Source of the DNA: Streptomyces sp. NBC_01244
GTDB lineage: Bacteria > Actinomycetota > Actinomycetes > Streptomycetales > Streptomycetaceae
Direction: 5' to 3'
Assembly (NCBI RefSeq): GCF_035987325.1
Contig: NZ_CP108490.1
Location: forward strand, 1 to 64,000
DNA: 64,000 nt
Below are positions 53,258-61,200 of the stretch, piece after piece (within the stretch, counting starts at the first letter, position 1; every line of letters begins with the position of its first letter). The notes under the pieces are model-generated. The model had not been told where the DNA came from, ran no database searches, and saw only the letters and a program-made list of their open reading frames with translations. The position numbers and the translations under genes were made by a program.

Positions 53258-53572
53258 ATGAGCACCTTCACCCGCATCAGCGACAGCGAGGCCCGCTGCG
53301 TCATGACCAACCGGAGTTACGGCCTGCTGCGCGTCACCCCCGACAGCGACGAATGGATCCTCACCCCGCGCCTCACCGCCGCCGACACTCCCACCCCCGG
53401 GCGGCTGCCCTGGTACTTCATTCGCCGCCAGGCCGGAGTGATCGGCTACTGCGTCCACCGCGCGGGAGGCGAAAGGCCCCTGGTGGGCTACGCCGAGGGC
53501 CTGAGCGACGCCGCCTGGCCCGCCGACCGCGACATCGCGGCCCACGATCCGTCACGCCTCACCGCCCGGTGA
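53258..53572 (+). CDS. Hypothetical protein (104 aa)
   Basis: MSTFTRISDSEARCVMTNRS; beta-rich with conserved-looking aromatic residues (LPWYFIRRQAGVIGYCVHRA). ATG 53258 follows GGGAG. Unknown function. Confidence 0.65.
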   Translation: MSTFTRISDSEARCVMTNRSYGLLRVTPDSDEWILTPRLTAADTPTPGRLPWYFIRRQAGVIGYCVHRAGGERPLVGYAEGLSDAAWPADRDIAAHDPSRLTAR

Positions 53573-53630
53573 ACCGGCAGCAGCGACCACGCACCCGCCG
53601 GACGGCCCCCGGAGCAGCAAGGAAGACGGC

Positions 53631-53798
53631 ATGGCAGTCCTGAACTACCGGCTCATACCGGCCTCGCCCGACGAGGGCCGCCCATATCGGAACCAGCGCG
53701 GAAGCACCCGCCGCCGTACGCGGCGCTGGGCCCGCCGGGCGGCCAAACGTGCAGACGAACGGCTGTGGCACCGCGAGCGCGACCAGCGAGCCTCCTGA
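53631..53798 (+). CDS. Small basic protein (55 aa)
   Basis: ATG with AAGGAAG upstream. MAVLNYRLIPASPDEGRPYR, then a strongly Arg-rich tail (RRRTRRWARRAAKRADER) suggesting nucleic-acid binding. Ends 12 bp before module 9. Confidence 0.55.
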   Translation: MAVLNYRLIPASPDEGRPYRNQRGSTRRRTRRWARRAAKRADERLWHRERDQRAS

Positions 53799-53809
53799 CC
53801 CCCGCCAGG

Positions 53810-53884
53810 TTGACACCCACCACCCCGATAGGTAAACTAGTTAATGTCGGAACGGGGAGGGCAAGCCCTGGATCGGCCATCACG
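53810..53884 (+). promoter_or_regulatory. Promoter-leader module 9
   Basis: TTGACA, 17 bp, TAAACT (53833-53838), GTCGG at 53846, CGGGG / AGGGCAAG / CCCTG (53853-53870). 66 nt to the ATG. Confidence 0.8.
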
Positions 53885-53911
53885 AACCGTCCCGCACGAG
53901 GAGTTTCACCC

Positions 53912-54541
53912 ATGACCACCCCCGCCCGTCGGCACATCATCGTCGTCCTCGACCGCTCCGGCAGCATGCACCGCGTCCGTGAGGACACCGAAGGCGGACT
54001 CAACGCCCTCCTCGACGAGCAGCGCCAGGCGCCCGGTATCACCACCGTCACCCTCGTGCAGTTCGACGACCAGGTCGAGACCGTTTACACCGGCCGCCCG
54101 CTGGACGAGGTCCCGGAGTTCACCCTCCAGCCGCGCGGCATGACCGCCCTCCTGGATGCCATCGGCACCACCGTGCTGCAAGAGGGGCAGCGAATCGCCA
54201 TGCTCCCGCCTGCCGAGACGCCGTCCGAGACCACCCTCGTCATCCTCACCGACGGCAAGGACAACCGCAGCATCCGGTTCGACGCGGGCCTGGTCCGATA
54301 CCTGATCGACGGGGCCAGGAAGAACGACGGCTGGACGGTGCTGTTCCTTGGCGCGGACCAGGACGCCTTCACCGTCGGCGGCACCCTGGGGATCCCCAGC
54401 GCCACCACCATGGGCTTCGACGCCTCCCAGACCCGGGCCACCCTCACGGCCGCCGGAACGATGGTCCGGCGCGGTACGCAGACCGGCGAGTTCGTCTTCA
54501 CCGACGAGGAGCGCGGCGCCGCCACCAACCGGCCCAAGTAG
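53912..54541 (+). CDS. VWA-domain protein (209 aa)
   Basis: Stand-alone von Willebrand A domain. MIDAS: VVLDRSGSMHRV (D-x-S-x-S, about residue 13 on), Thr in RGMTALLDAI and Asp in VILTDGKDN. Such single-domain cytoplasmic VWA proteins are common on phages and plasmids. No MoxR gene adjacent. Driven by module 9. Confidence 0.88.
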   Translation: MTTPARRHIIVVLDRSGSMHRVREDTEGGLNALLDEQRQAPGITTVTLVQFDDQVETVYTGRPLDEVPEFTLQPRGMTALLDAIGTTVLQEGQRIAMLPPAETPSETTLVILTDGKDNRSIRFDAGLVRYLIDGARKNDGWTVLFLGADQDAFTVGGTLGIPSATTMGFDASQTRATLTAAGTMVRRGTQTGEFVFTDEERGAATNRPK

Positions 54542-54562
54542 CCCGCCCCGTACCGCCCGGCC

Positions 54563-54594
54563 CGCCGGGGGCGCACCACCGCGCGCCCCCGGCG
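54563..54594 (+). terminator. Intercistronic hairpin
   Basis: CGCCGGGGGCG with CGCCCCCGGCG, 10-nt loop, between the VWA gene and the 195-aa gene. Confidence 0.5.
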
Positions 54595-54621
54595 CCATGA
54601 ACGACGAAAGGTGCACCGTCC

Positions 54622-55209
54622 ATGTCCACACCGACCCGCACCGCCCCCGCCGAAGCCGAGTTCGCCCGCGCCGTCGCCGCCGAGCTGGGGCCGCAGTGGT
54701 CACCCCGGCCAGCCACCTGGCCCGGCCGCTTCCAGCTGGTCGACGGCCGGGGCGGACGACTCGTCCTCCTTCCCGGAATCGTCCGGGGCCTCCTGCCGGA
54801 CACCAAGGCCCGCGGCCTCCGGCACGGCCCCTCCTCCCCGGAGATCGGCGTCACCCCCCGAAGCCCCCGGTATGTGGCCGGGCACATCCGCCGCAGGCTC
54901 CTGCCCCGCTACGCGGCCGCGCGCGACGAGCAGCAGGCCCTCATCCGGGCACAGCGCACCGAACAGCGCGAACGCGCCCGTGTCGCGCAGCAAATCGCCG
55001 ACGGGCTCACCGCCACCGCGCCGGACATCTTCGTACGCCCCGACGCCCCGTACCGCAGACAGACCACCGTCACCGGCCGAGGAAGCGTCAAGGCGGTCAG
55101 CGTCAGCGCGGTCGTCGGCACCGCGGGGGCCAAGGTCTCCCTGACGATCGACGGCCTGAACGCCGAGCAGGCCAGATCCGTCACCGAACTCCTCGCAAGA
55201 CTGGGCTAG
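54622..55209 (+). CDS. Hypothetical protein (195 aa), paralogue of 57112 gene
   Basis: Central HIRRRLLPRYAAARDEQQAL parallels DVRRKLLPRYAEANNAARQ in the protein encoded at 57112-57723; both end in a beta-rich domain. Function unknown. ATG with GAAAGGTGC upstream. Confidence 0.65.
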   Translation: MSTPTRTAPAEAEFARAVAAELGPQWSPRPATWPGRFQLVDGRGGRLVLLPGIVRGLLPDTKARGLRHGPSSPEIGVTPRSPRYVAGHIRRRLLPRYAAARDEQQALIRAQRTEQRERARVAQQIADGLTATAPDIFVRPDAPYRRQTTVTGRGSVKAVSVSAVVGTAGAKVSLTIDGLNAEQARSVTELLARLG

Positions 55210-55224
55210 GTGCCCATTCCACGG

Positions 55225-55300
55225 TTGACGCCTGCCATCCCGAGAAGTAGACTAGTTAATGTCGGAACGGGGAGGGCAAGCCCTGGGCCGGACACCACAC
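55225..55300 (+). promoter_or_regulatory. Promoter-leader module 10
   Basis: TTGACG, 17 bp, TAGACT (55248-55253), GTCGG at 55261, CGGGG / AGGGCAAG / CCCTG (55268-55285). 63 nt to the ATG. Confidence 0.8.
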
Positions 55301-55323
55301 GCCACCGAAGGCAAGGAACTTCC

Positions 55324-55638
55324 ATGACCTCCCGTCGGGCCGAAGGCCCCACCACGCTCCGCATCCGCATCCGCATCAGCGAACACGACGCCCCCGAGCC
55401 GGAACCCGTCGCCCCGCACCCGCTCGACCTGATCACCGCCATCCTCCTCACCCACTACGGCCCCGGCGCGCCCGAGCGGTCCCCACGGGTGAAGTGCGCG
55501 CACCACGACCAGGAGTCCACCTGGACCCCGCTCGGCGAAGCCGACCTCCACCGGTTCCTGCTCGACCACGAGCTCGACACCATCCCGTTGACCGCCTGCT
55601 ACCCGCCCGGCGACGGCAGCACCGTCCCCGCGCGGTAG
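55324..55638 (+). CDS. Hypothetical protein (104 aa)
   Basis: Small protein with VKCAHHDQESTWTPLGEADL in the middle; no family recognised. ATG preceded by AAGGAAC. Confidence 0.6.
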   Translation: MTSRRAEGPTTLRIRIRISEHDAPEPEPVAPHPLDLITAILLTHYGPGAPERSPRVKCAHHDQESTWTPLGEADLHRFLLDHELDTIPLTACYPPGDGSTVPAR

Positions 55639-55739
55639 CCGTCCGGTCGGCGCGAACAGCCCGATCACCTTGCCACCGCCTCGCGCACCGGTGCTGCGCT
55701 CCATCGGACGGCGGCCCGCCGAGATCAGGAGATGACATC

Positions 55740-56282
55740 ATGCCGGTCTTCCTGGCCGAACCATCCCCGACGCGGCCCCCCGGAGGGTGGAACCGCCTCT
55801 CGCTCAACGCGCACATGGGCATCGGGGCCCAGTGCGCTCTCCAGCCGACCTCGTACGCCACCCTGCTGGAGAGCTACAACACCTTCCGTGCGCGGTGGGG
55901 CGGCTTCGGCCCCTGCGTCAAGGACTCCCGCTGGGAAGGCCGGCAGCCCGACTGTGAAGCCTGCCCCGTCTGGAAAGCCCTTCTCGGCTCCACCGAGGAG
56001 ATCCCCTTCCGCGCCGCCCGCGTCCTGGTCCGCACCGTCGTGGAGTACCCCGACCGCGCGGACGTTCCGTTCGCCGCCCGGGCGACCACCCGGCTGTGGG
56101 TGACGGACCGGCCGGACGCCGAGGACTACCGCGAGGCCGGCCAGGAATGGACATGGGGAAGGCTCGCCCGACTGCGCGGATGGGAGCTGGGCGGCCGGCA
56201 TCACGACTCGATCAGCACCGGCTTCTGGCTCCACCGCACCCCCGCCGCCGCCAACACCGAAAAGGGATCCGGTCATGAGTGA
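55740..56282 (+). CDS. Hypothetical protein (180 aa)
   Basis: Contains FGPCVKDSRWEGRQPDCEAC, a likely metal-binding Cys cluster, and many Trp/Arg residues. ATG 55740 follows AGGAGATGAC. Overlaps the next gene by 8 bp. Confidence 0.65.
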   Translation: MPVFLAEPSPTRPPGGWNRLSLNAHMGIGAQCALQPTSYATLLESYNTFRARWGGFGPCVKDSRWEGRQPDCEACPVWKALLGSTEEIPFRAARVLVRTVVEYPDRADVPFAARATTRLWVTDRPDAEDYREAGQEWTWGRLARLRGWELGGRHHDSISTGFWLHRTPAAANTEKGSGHE

Positions 56283-56499
56283 CACCGGCATCGAACCACA
56301 CCCCGCTCTCCGCCCGTTCGAGCCCTTCGCAGCCTCCGACTTCGACGAGGCGTGCGAGGAGTGCGAGGCGCCCGCCGGCTCGTTCTGCCGGACCGGCTGT
56401 CCGTGTGGCTACACGGCTGCGGACGCACGGGCCGACGCGGCCCGCCAGCAGCTCTACCGCGAAGGACGCCGGGTTGCGTCCCACATCCCCAGATGGTAG
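56275..56499 (+). CDS. Small zinc-finger-like protein (74 aa)
   Basis: DEACEECEAPAGSFCRTGCPC: CxxC then CxxxCxC within 20 residues, a zinc or cluster site. The pattern (CxxCxAxxGxxCxxxC) is common in actinobacterial small proteins. The stop TAG is also part of the next module's -10. Confidence 0.65.
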   Translation: MSDTGIEPHPALRPFEPFAASDFDEACEECEAPAGSFCRTGCPCGYTAADARADAARQQLYREGRRVASHIPRW

Positions 56500-56548
56500 A
56501 TTAGTCAATGTCGGACTGGGGAGGGCAAGCCCCGGGACGGCCACCTCG
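56474..56548 (+). promoter_or_regulatory. Promoter-leader module 11
   Basis: TTGCGT, 17 bp, TAGATT (56497-56502), GTCGG at 56510, CTGGGG / AGGGCAAG / CCCCGG (56515-56534). The -10 overlaps the stop codon of the upstream gene. 69 nt to the ATG. Confidence 0.78.
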
Positions 56549-56578
56549 AACCGCCGCCTGCACTTCACGGAGACCATC

Positions 56579-56746
56579 ATGACGACCCACTGCGATGACT
56601 GCCGCCGCCCCGAGGTGCTCCAGCGCCACTGCCGCGTGACGCTCACCGGCGCACTGGTCAGCACCTGGCTCTGCACCCCCTGCGGCCAGCGCTTCGACCA
56701 CACGACGACCCGCCTGAACGCCACCGTGCCCCTCGCGTACGCCTAG
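56579..56746 (+). CDS. Small zinc-ribbon protein (55 aa)
   Basis: MTTHCDDCRRPEVLQRHC and LCTPCGQRFDH give paired CxxC knuckles. ATG with CGGAGA upstream. First gene after module 11. Confidence 0.65.
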   Translation: MTTHCDDCRRPEVLQRHCRVTLTGALVSTWLCTPCGQRFDHTTTRLNATVPLAYA

Positions 56747-56758
56747 ACCCGAAAGCTC

Positions 56759-56790
56759 CCGGGGGCGCCGCGCGAACGCGGCGCCCCCGG
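56759..56790 (+). terminator. Intercistronic hairpin
   Basis: A 14-bp perfect stem (CCGGGGGCGCCGCG arm), 4-nt CGAA loop, 13 bp after the zinc-ribbon gene. Confidence 0.6.
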
Positions 56791-56809
56791 CCCCACCGTC
56801 AGGCACCCC

Positions 56810-57019
56810 ATGAACCAGCGCACCATCACCGGGCCCCTCGCCCGCACCCTCCTGCGCGCCGCCGACCGCACCGCCCGCCGCGCCGGGATCCCCAACCCCT
56901 TCGACATCGCCCGGATCACGCTGGCCGAACTCGCGCGCGGCGCCTCCGGCGCCGACTTCTTCCACGAGGTCCAGGACCGCGTCCACCACGCCGGATTCCA
57001 CTGGCCGCAGGACACCTGA
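56810..57019 (+). CDS. Hypothetical protein (69 aa)
   Basis: Helical small protein (ARTLLRAADRTARRAGIPNP, then DIARITLAELARGASGADFF). No SD is obvious. Unknown. Confidence 0.55.
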   Translation: MNQRTITGPLARTLLRAADRTARRAGIPNPFDIARITLAELARGASGADFFHEVQDRVHHAGFHWPQDT

Positions 57020-57038
57020 CCGTGCGGCCGCCAGCCCG

Positions 57039-57059
57039 CGGAGGCGGACCGCGCCTCCG
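57039..57059 (+). terminator. Intercistronic hairpin
   Basis: CGGAGGCG with CGCCTCCG, 5-nt loop, in the 92-bp gap before the gene at 57112. Confidence 0.4.
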
Positions 57060-57111
57060 AGCGCACGTGCACGCCGAGGAAGGCGCGCCCCACCGAACCA
57101 CCGGAGACCTC

Positions 57112-57723
57112 ATGAATCAGCTCGACATCTGCATCCAGGCCGCCTCCGAGATCGCGGAGGGCCTCGGCGCCCCTTGGACTGTGGGGGGCGACCACGCCTC
57201 CGGCCGCGGCGCGCAGATCGACCATCCCGACGGCCTGACCCTGGAGGTCACCGCCCCCCGGGTGCACCCCACCGTGTACGTCCGCGTCCACGCCGTGATG
57301 CCGGCCGGAGGCGAGTCGTTCGCGCCTGCCCCCATCTCGGCCCGCGCGGACCGGGGCAGAGCAATCGCCCAGGACGTCCGCCGCAAGCTCCTCCCCCGCT
57401 ACGCGGAGGCCAACAACGCAGCTCGCCAGCACGTCCTGGACGCGGCGTGGACGAAAGCGCGGCGGCGGGAGGCCGCCGAACGCCTCTCCCGCCTCCTCCC
57501 CGGTGGCCGGTGGTCCATCGGCCATCCCGATGACGCCGCCACGGTCACCGGAAACTTCTCCCTCCCGCTGCCGGGCACACACCAGGACTCCCCCGTTCAG
57601 GTCAAAGCCCTGCTCAGTGAGCGCGCAACGACGGCCGACCTGAGGGTCGACCGCCTCCCCCTGAACGTCGCCTCGAAGGTGATGAAGCTCCTCGCCGAGG
57701 TGGCGCGAGCACACCGGACGTAA
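57112..57723 (+). CDS. Hypothetical protein (203 aa), paralogue of 54622 gene
   Basis: Beta-rich N-terminus (DGLTLEVTAPRVHPTVYVRV), the shared DVRRKLLPRYAEANNAARQ helix, then a beta-rich C-terminal domain. ATG with CCGGAGACC upstream. Function unknown. Confidence 0.65.
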   Translation: MNQLDICIQAASEIAEGLGAPWTVGGDHASGRGAQIDHPDGLTLEVTAPRVHPTVYVRVHAVMPAGGESFAPAPISARADRGRAIAQDVRRKLLPRYAEANNAARQHVLDAAWTKARRREAAERLSRLLPGGRWSIGHPDDAATVTGNFSLPLPGTHQDSPVQVKALLSERATTADLRVDRLPLNVASKVMKLLAEVARAHRT

Positions 57724-57777
57724 ACCCGCTTCCCCGAGCCCGCCAGAAAACCCGCCGCCCAACGCCTTGGACACCCG

Positions 57778-58146
57778 ATGCACCAGCGTTTCCACCCGAA
57801 CCCCGACCTTGACCACGGCCTCCGCCTCGACCTCGACGGCCGCGCCCGCTACCGGCACACCGGGTTCACCGTCGAGCTGCACGTCCGCCACGCCACCGCC
57901 GACGACCACCTCCCCGGTGGGGCCGAGCCGGACGACGTCGTGATGACGGGCACGGTGTCCCTGTGCTCCGTCGAGCTGGCCGCGGTCAGCCGCACGGCGA
58001 ACCTCGTGGACGGCTACTACCTGGTGCCGGAGACCGTGAACGAGATCCTCGACGAGGCCGTCACTGGGGCCCGGCGGAAGGTGGCTCAGCTGAACGCAAG
58101 GCTCGCCGCGATTGATCACGCACTCGAAACCGCCACCACCCCGTGA
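57778..58146 (+). CDS. Hypothetical protein (122 aa)
   Basis: MHQRFHPNPDLDHGLRLDLD; beta-rich with a helical C-terminus (VNEILDEAVTGARRKVAQLN). No family recognised. Last gene before the reverse-strand WhiB gene. Confidence 0.6.
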   Translation: MHQRFHPNPDLDHGLRLDLDGRARYRHTGFTVELHVRHATADDHLPGGAEPDDVVMTGTVSLCSVELAAVSRTANLVDGYYLVPETVNEILDEAVTGARRKVAQLNARLAAIDHALETATTP

Positions 58147-58350
58147 GCCCGCTCCCGGGCGGGGGGCACCAGTTCACCGCGCGCGGCCGGCGAACCGAAC
58201 AGAACCCGCGCGGATCCGGCCGGGAGGAACTCCTGGGCGACCGCCGCGCCGAGCTTCTCCGGATCGACGGCAGGGCCGGTGGAGGCTGCGGTGAGCCGAC
58301 CGGATCCGTCCAGGGCCACGACCTGCCCGGTGAGGCTCAGCCGGCCTCGG
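58116..58350 (-). pseudogene. Second HemC-C-terminus-like fragment
   Basis: Frame on the reverse strand: LTGQVVALDGSGRLTAAS then PEKLGAAVAQEFLPAGSARV, which vaguely resembles the end of hydroxymethylbilane synthase. It overlaps the 3' end of the WhiB gene in another frame and lacks any upstream domain. Low support. Confidence 0.25.
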
Positions 58351-58663
58351 CGAGGCCGCTACCGCTGCCGCGGCCCGTCTGCCGCTCGTGCTCCGCGCGG
58401 GCAGCCTCCAGCAGGCGCCGCCACGACGTCACCAGGGGGCGCCGACGCAGCAGCGCCTTTCTCTCCCTGGAGGTCATGCCGCCGAAGACGCCGTGCTCGA
58501 TACGCCCGTCGAGGGCGTACGCGAGGCACTCGGTGCGCACGGGGCAGCCGGTGCAAATAGCCTTCGCCCGGTTCTGTGCCGCGCCGTCGACGAACAATTC
58601 CTCCGGATCCGCGGTCCTGCAGAGCCCCCGTTTACTCCAGGCCTCCTGGTCGTTCGCGCCCAC
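58337..58663 (-). CDS. WhiB-like transcription factor
   Basis: A 108-residue Wbl protein. Four cysteines: GLCRTAD, then CTGCPVRTEC (C-x2-C-x5-C), ligands of the Fe-S cluster; GVFGGMTSRERKAL is the G-V/I-W/F-G-G turn and basic DNA-binding tail. The only clear family regulator inside the leader-gene block, so a candidate controller of it. Upstream inverted repeat at 58748-58779. Confidence 0.92.
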   Translation of the reverse strand: MGANDQEAWSKRGLCRTADPEELFVDGAAQNRAKAICTGCPVRTECLAYALDGRIEHGVFGGMTSRERKALLRRRPLVTSWRRLLEAARAEHERQTGRGSGSGLAEAG

Positions 58664-58747
58664 CCCTGTGCCCGCCCTCTCCCTGGTCCGGCATGCTGCG
58701 CTCCCCTGGGTCCCGCGCAGTCCGCAAACGGTACGGCACCCGTGTGC

Positions 58748-58779
58748 GGGATTGAAGATCGTTTTCGAGCTTCAATCCC
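58748..58779. repeat. 13-bp inverted repeat near whiB
   Basis: GGGATTGAAG with CTTCAATCCC, then an A-G mismatch and TCG/CGA around TTTT. Located 85 bp upstream of the WhiB start and 80 bp upstream of module 12; may be an operator or terminator. Confidence 0.5.
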
Positions 58780-58859
58780 TTCGGGTGAAGGGGACTTGAC
58801 GGCCGAGCTCCATCCCGTCCAGCGGCAGGCGGCCCGGATCCGTGCGGGAGGATCCCGGG

Positions 58860-58935
58860 TTGACGAACCGACACTCATCGAGTAAATTAGTCCATGTCGG
58901 AATGGGGAGGGCAAGCCGCGTTCCGGACACCATGA
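58860..58935 (+). promoter_or_regulatory. Promoter-leader module 12
   Basis: TTGACG, 17 bp, TAAATT (58883-58888), GTCGG at 58896, TGGGG / AGGGCAAG / CCGCG (58903-58920; one G-G mismatch). The internal AA faces TT here, the outer helix is kept. 61 nt to the GTG. Confidence 0.75.
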
Positions 58936-58956
58936 ACCAGAGCGAGGAGACGCTTC

Positions 58957-59469
58957 GTGTCCATCATCCTGCGCCACACCGGCCTCGCCGTGCCCCACGG
59001 CGACCTTGAGGTCACCGAACTCGACGCCGTGAGCGACCTGTCCGCCTACACCGCGGTCCTCTCCTACAAGGGCCGCCCGGCCGGGTCCATCGAGGACACC
59101 GGGCGGGGCGGCGGCGCCATCTTCACCCCCCTCACCCGCGCGCACCTGGACACCGTGCGCGCGTTCGTCGCCGCAGCCCGCCGCAGCGGCCAGCCCGTCG
59201 GCGACGAAGAGGTCTACGACGATCTCATCCGCGAGTACGACATGGAGCTCCAGACCCAGAAGGCCAACCGGCTCCAGCACACCCTGGTCCGGGGCTTCTC
59301 CCCCACGGGCTCGGTGATTGCCTTCATCACCCTTCACCAGCCGCCCGAGCGGTTCACGCCGAGCGTGGCGCACCAGCTGGCCCGGGACACTCCCCAGGCC
59401 GCTCTCTGGGAGGTCTGGACCGGCAGTCGCTGGGCTCCCGGATTCCCGCCGCTCGGCGTCACCACGTGA
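58957..59469 (+). CDS. Hypothetical protein (170 aa)
   Basis: N-terminus MSIILRHTGLAVPHGDLEVT; middle helix and C-terminal segment (EVWTGSRWAPGFPPLG). GTG with GAGGAGAC upstream. Overlaps the next gene by GTGA. Function unknown. Confidence 0.65.
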   Translation: MSIILRHTGLAVPHGDLEVTELDAVSDLSAYTAVLSYKGRPAGSIEDTGRGGGAIFTPLTRAHLDTVRAFVAAARRSGQPVGDEEVYDDLIREYDMELQTQKANRLQHTLVRGFSPTGSVIAFITLHQPPERFTPSVAHQLARDTPQAALWEVWTGSRWAPGFPPLGVTT

Positions 59470-60206
59470 CCCCGGCCCCGCCCGGCGGCCCACTCCACCT
59501 GACGACGCCGACCGGCGACCGGCTCACCGTACGGACCGAGACCGACTGGAGGTTCGGGCTCGCGCTCTACCACGTCGCCGAGGCGGGCGGGTGGATCACC
59601 ATCAGCCCGGCCCGCAACGAAGCCGGCTGCCTCCTCGTCGCCTACGGGCGCCCCGAGGGATACACCCTCGACCGCACCGGCACGACATGGACCCAGCGCC
59701 CCGTCTTCAACAGGCAGGAGGTGCGCGGGATCGCGACCGTGCACATCGCCAACATGGAGCAACACCTGGAGGCACCGGGCTGGAGCGAGACGGACACCTG
59801 GCACTACTGGCTGACCCGCCCCCGCCGCTCCGCCCCCCGGGCCACGGGCCCAGACCCGTGGGAAAGAGGGCGGCTGACCGACCGGGCTCATCAGCGGGTG
59901 GCCTCCACCGTGGCCGCCCTGGTCCGCCACCACACCGGGCGGCCCGACCTCACCGACCTGCACCAGGCCGCCGAATACGCCTACGCGCCCCGGGAGGTGA
60001 GAGACCTGGAAGAGCAGCGCCGAACGGCGCTCCACCGGATCCGCGACGACGTCCGCACCGCCCTCGACCTCACCGACCGCATCGCCCAGGCCCGCCGCAC
60101 CCAGCCGGCGCCCCAGCAGAGCATCACCCCGACCCCACCACCCGCTACAGGACGGACACCCGATGACTTCCCCCACCCCGCCGCACCCGCCGACGGGCCC
60201 CCGTGA
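59466..60206 (+). CDS. Hypothetical protein (246 aa)
   Basis: Beta-rich N-terminal half, Arg-rich helical C-terminal half (ALDLTDRIAQARRTQPAPQQ). GTG start overlaps the upstream stop. Overlaps the next gene by 44 bp. No family recognised. Confidence 0.65.
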   Translation: MTPAPPGGPLHLTTPTGDRLTVRTETDWRFGLALYHVAEAGGWITISPARNEAGCLLVAYGRPEGYTLDRTGTTWTQRPVFNRQEVRGIATVHIANMEQHLEAPGWSETDTWHYWLTRPRRSAPRATGPDPWERGRLTDRAHQRVASTVAALVRHHTGRPDLTDLHQAAEYAYAPREVRDLEEQRRTALHRIRDDVRTALDLTDRIAQARRTQPAPQQSITPTPPPATGRTPDDFPHPAAPADGPP

Positions 60207-60606
60207 GCTCATGCTGGGCACCCACCCCCCGGAGTTCATGCTCCAGTCCAGCATTCAGCACGAGCCGGACAAGACCCTCATGGAGATCGTCGACCTGCGC
60301 AGCGGCCAGACCGTCTGGGGGGACCTCTTCGACTCCGACGACGTGAAGGGACAGCTCCACCACACCGGCAACGCCCTGGCGGCCACCCGCTCCCCCGACG
60401 AGGTGTGGGACAGCGAGCGGCTGCGCCTCGCCGCGGACGGCACGCCCAACCTGGTGTTCGAGGAGTGCAGGGTCTGCGGCCGGACGCTCGCCCGCCACCG
60501 CCGGATCACGCTGCGGGTCGCGCGCCTCCAGGACCGCCCCGGCAGGCCCGAACGGATCCTGGAACACCTCGTCATCGCCTGCGAGGAGAGCGAGCTCCCC
60601 AGGTAG
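60163..60606 (+). CDS. Hypothetical protein (147 aa)
   Basis: MLQSSIQHEPDKTLMEIVDL core; CRVCGRTLARHRRITL could be half of a metal site. The ATG at 60163 lies 44 bp inside the previous gene; a later in-frame ATG is possible. Confidence 0.6.
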   Translation: MTSPTPPHPPTGPRELMLGTHPPEFMLQSSIQHEPDKTLMEIVDLRSGQTVWGDLFDSDDVKGQLHHTGNALAATRSPDEVWDSERLRLAADGTPNLVFEECRVCGRTLARHRRITLRVARLQDRPGRPERILEHLVIACEESELPR

Positions 60607-60633
60607 CGCCGGTGAACCCGGTGGGGTGTCCCG

Positions 60634-60708
60634 TTGACACCCCACCACCCGATGGATAGAATAGTCAATGTCGGAACGGGGAGGGCAAGCCCTGGACCGT
60701 CCTCCACG
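60634..60708 (+). promoter_or_regulatory. Promoter-leader module 13
   Basis: TTGACA, 17 bp, TAGAAT (60657-60662), the best sigma-70-like match of the set; GTCGG at 60670, CGGGG / AGGGCAAG / CCCTG (60677-60694). 68 nt to the ATG. Confidence 0.82.
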
Positions 60709-60737
60709 CGCCGCCCCGCCTCCAGGAGTTGCTCCTC

Positions 60738-61091
60738 ATGCCGCACCCGCACCACGCCAACGGCCCCTGCGCAGCCTGCATCGCCACCGGCCTGCCCGCC
60801 GTCGCAGCCCGCGACCTCAAGGTCGGAATGCTCATCCAGACCGCCTTCACCCCGGGCCCGCACTCCGAGTACTCGGTCGGTGAAATCGCCACGGTGAGCG
60901 TCGACGAGGAGGGCTTCGTCTCGTGGTCCTTCCGCTGGAGCCGGACCTACCGGGGAACGAAGCAGATCTACGCCTACCCCGACGCCAGGTTCAGCACCCA
61001 CAACGCCTACCCGGACCACGAGTACCTCCCGCTCACCCCCGGCAGCGTCGAGCCCCCGACCGAGAGGTACCCGAGCCTGACCTCCCCCTGA
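60738..61091 (+). CDS. Hypothetical protein (117 aa)
   Basis: MPHPHHANGPCAACIATGLP, then beta-rich sequence (GEIATVSVDEEGFVSWSFRW). ATG 60738 with CAGGAG upstream; preferred to the frame start at 60729. Confidence 0.6.
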   Translation: MPHPHHANGPCAACIATGLPAVAARDLKVGMLIQTAFTPGPHSEYSVGEIATVSVDEEGFVSWSFRWSRTYRGTKQIYAYPDARFSTHNAYPDHEYLPLTPGSVEPPTERYPSLTSP

Positions 61092-61101
61092 AACCTCCCG
61101 C

Positions 61102-61125
61102 GCGCCCCGGTCCTGTCCGGGGCGC
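61102..61125 (+). terminator. Intercistronic hairpin
   Basis: GCGCCCCGG with CCGGGGCGC, 6-nt loop, 10 bp after the stop and 17 bp before leader hairpin 14. Confidence 0.5.
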
Positions 61126-61141
61126 CCGGCAGACCACCGAT

Positions 61142-61180
61142 CTCCGGGAGGGCAACCCGGAGCAGCTCACCACGACCACC
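61142..61180 (+). promoter_or_regulatory. Leader hairpin 14 (no adjacent promoter)
   Basis: CTCCGGG, loop AGGGCAA, CCCGGAG (61142-61162). Stem differs from all others but pairs fully; loop one base shorter. 59 nt before the ATG at 61201. Confidence 0.7.
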
Positions 61181-61200
61181 ACCCCCGAGGAGGCCTCCCG

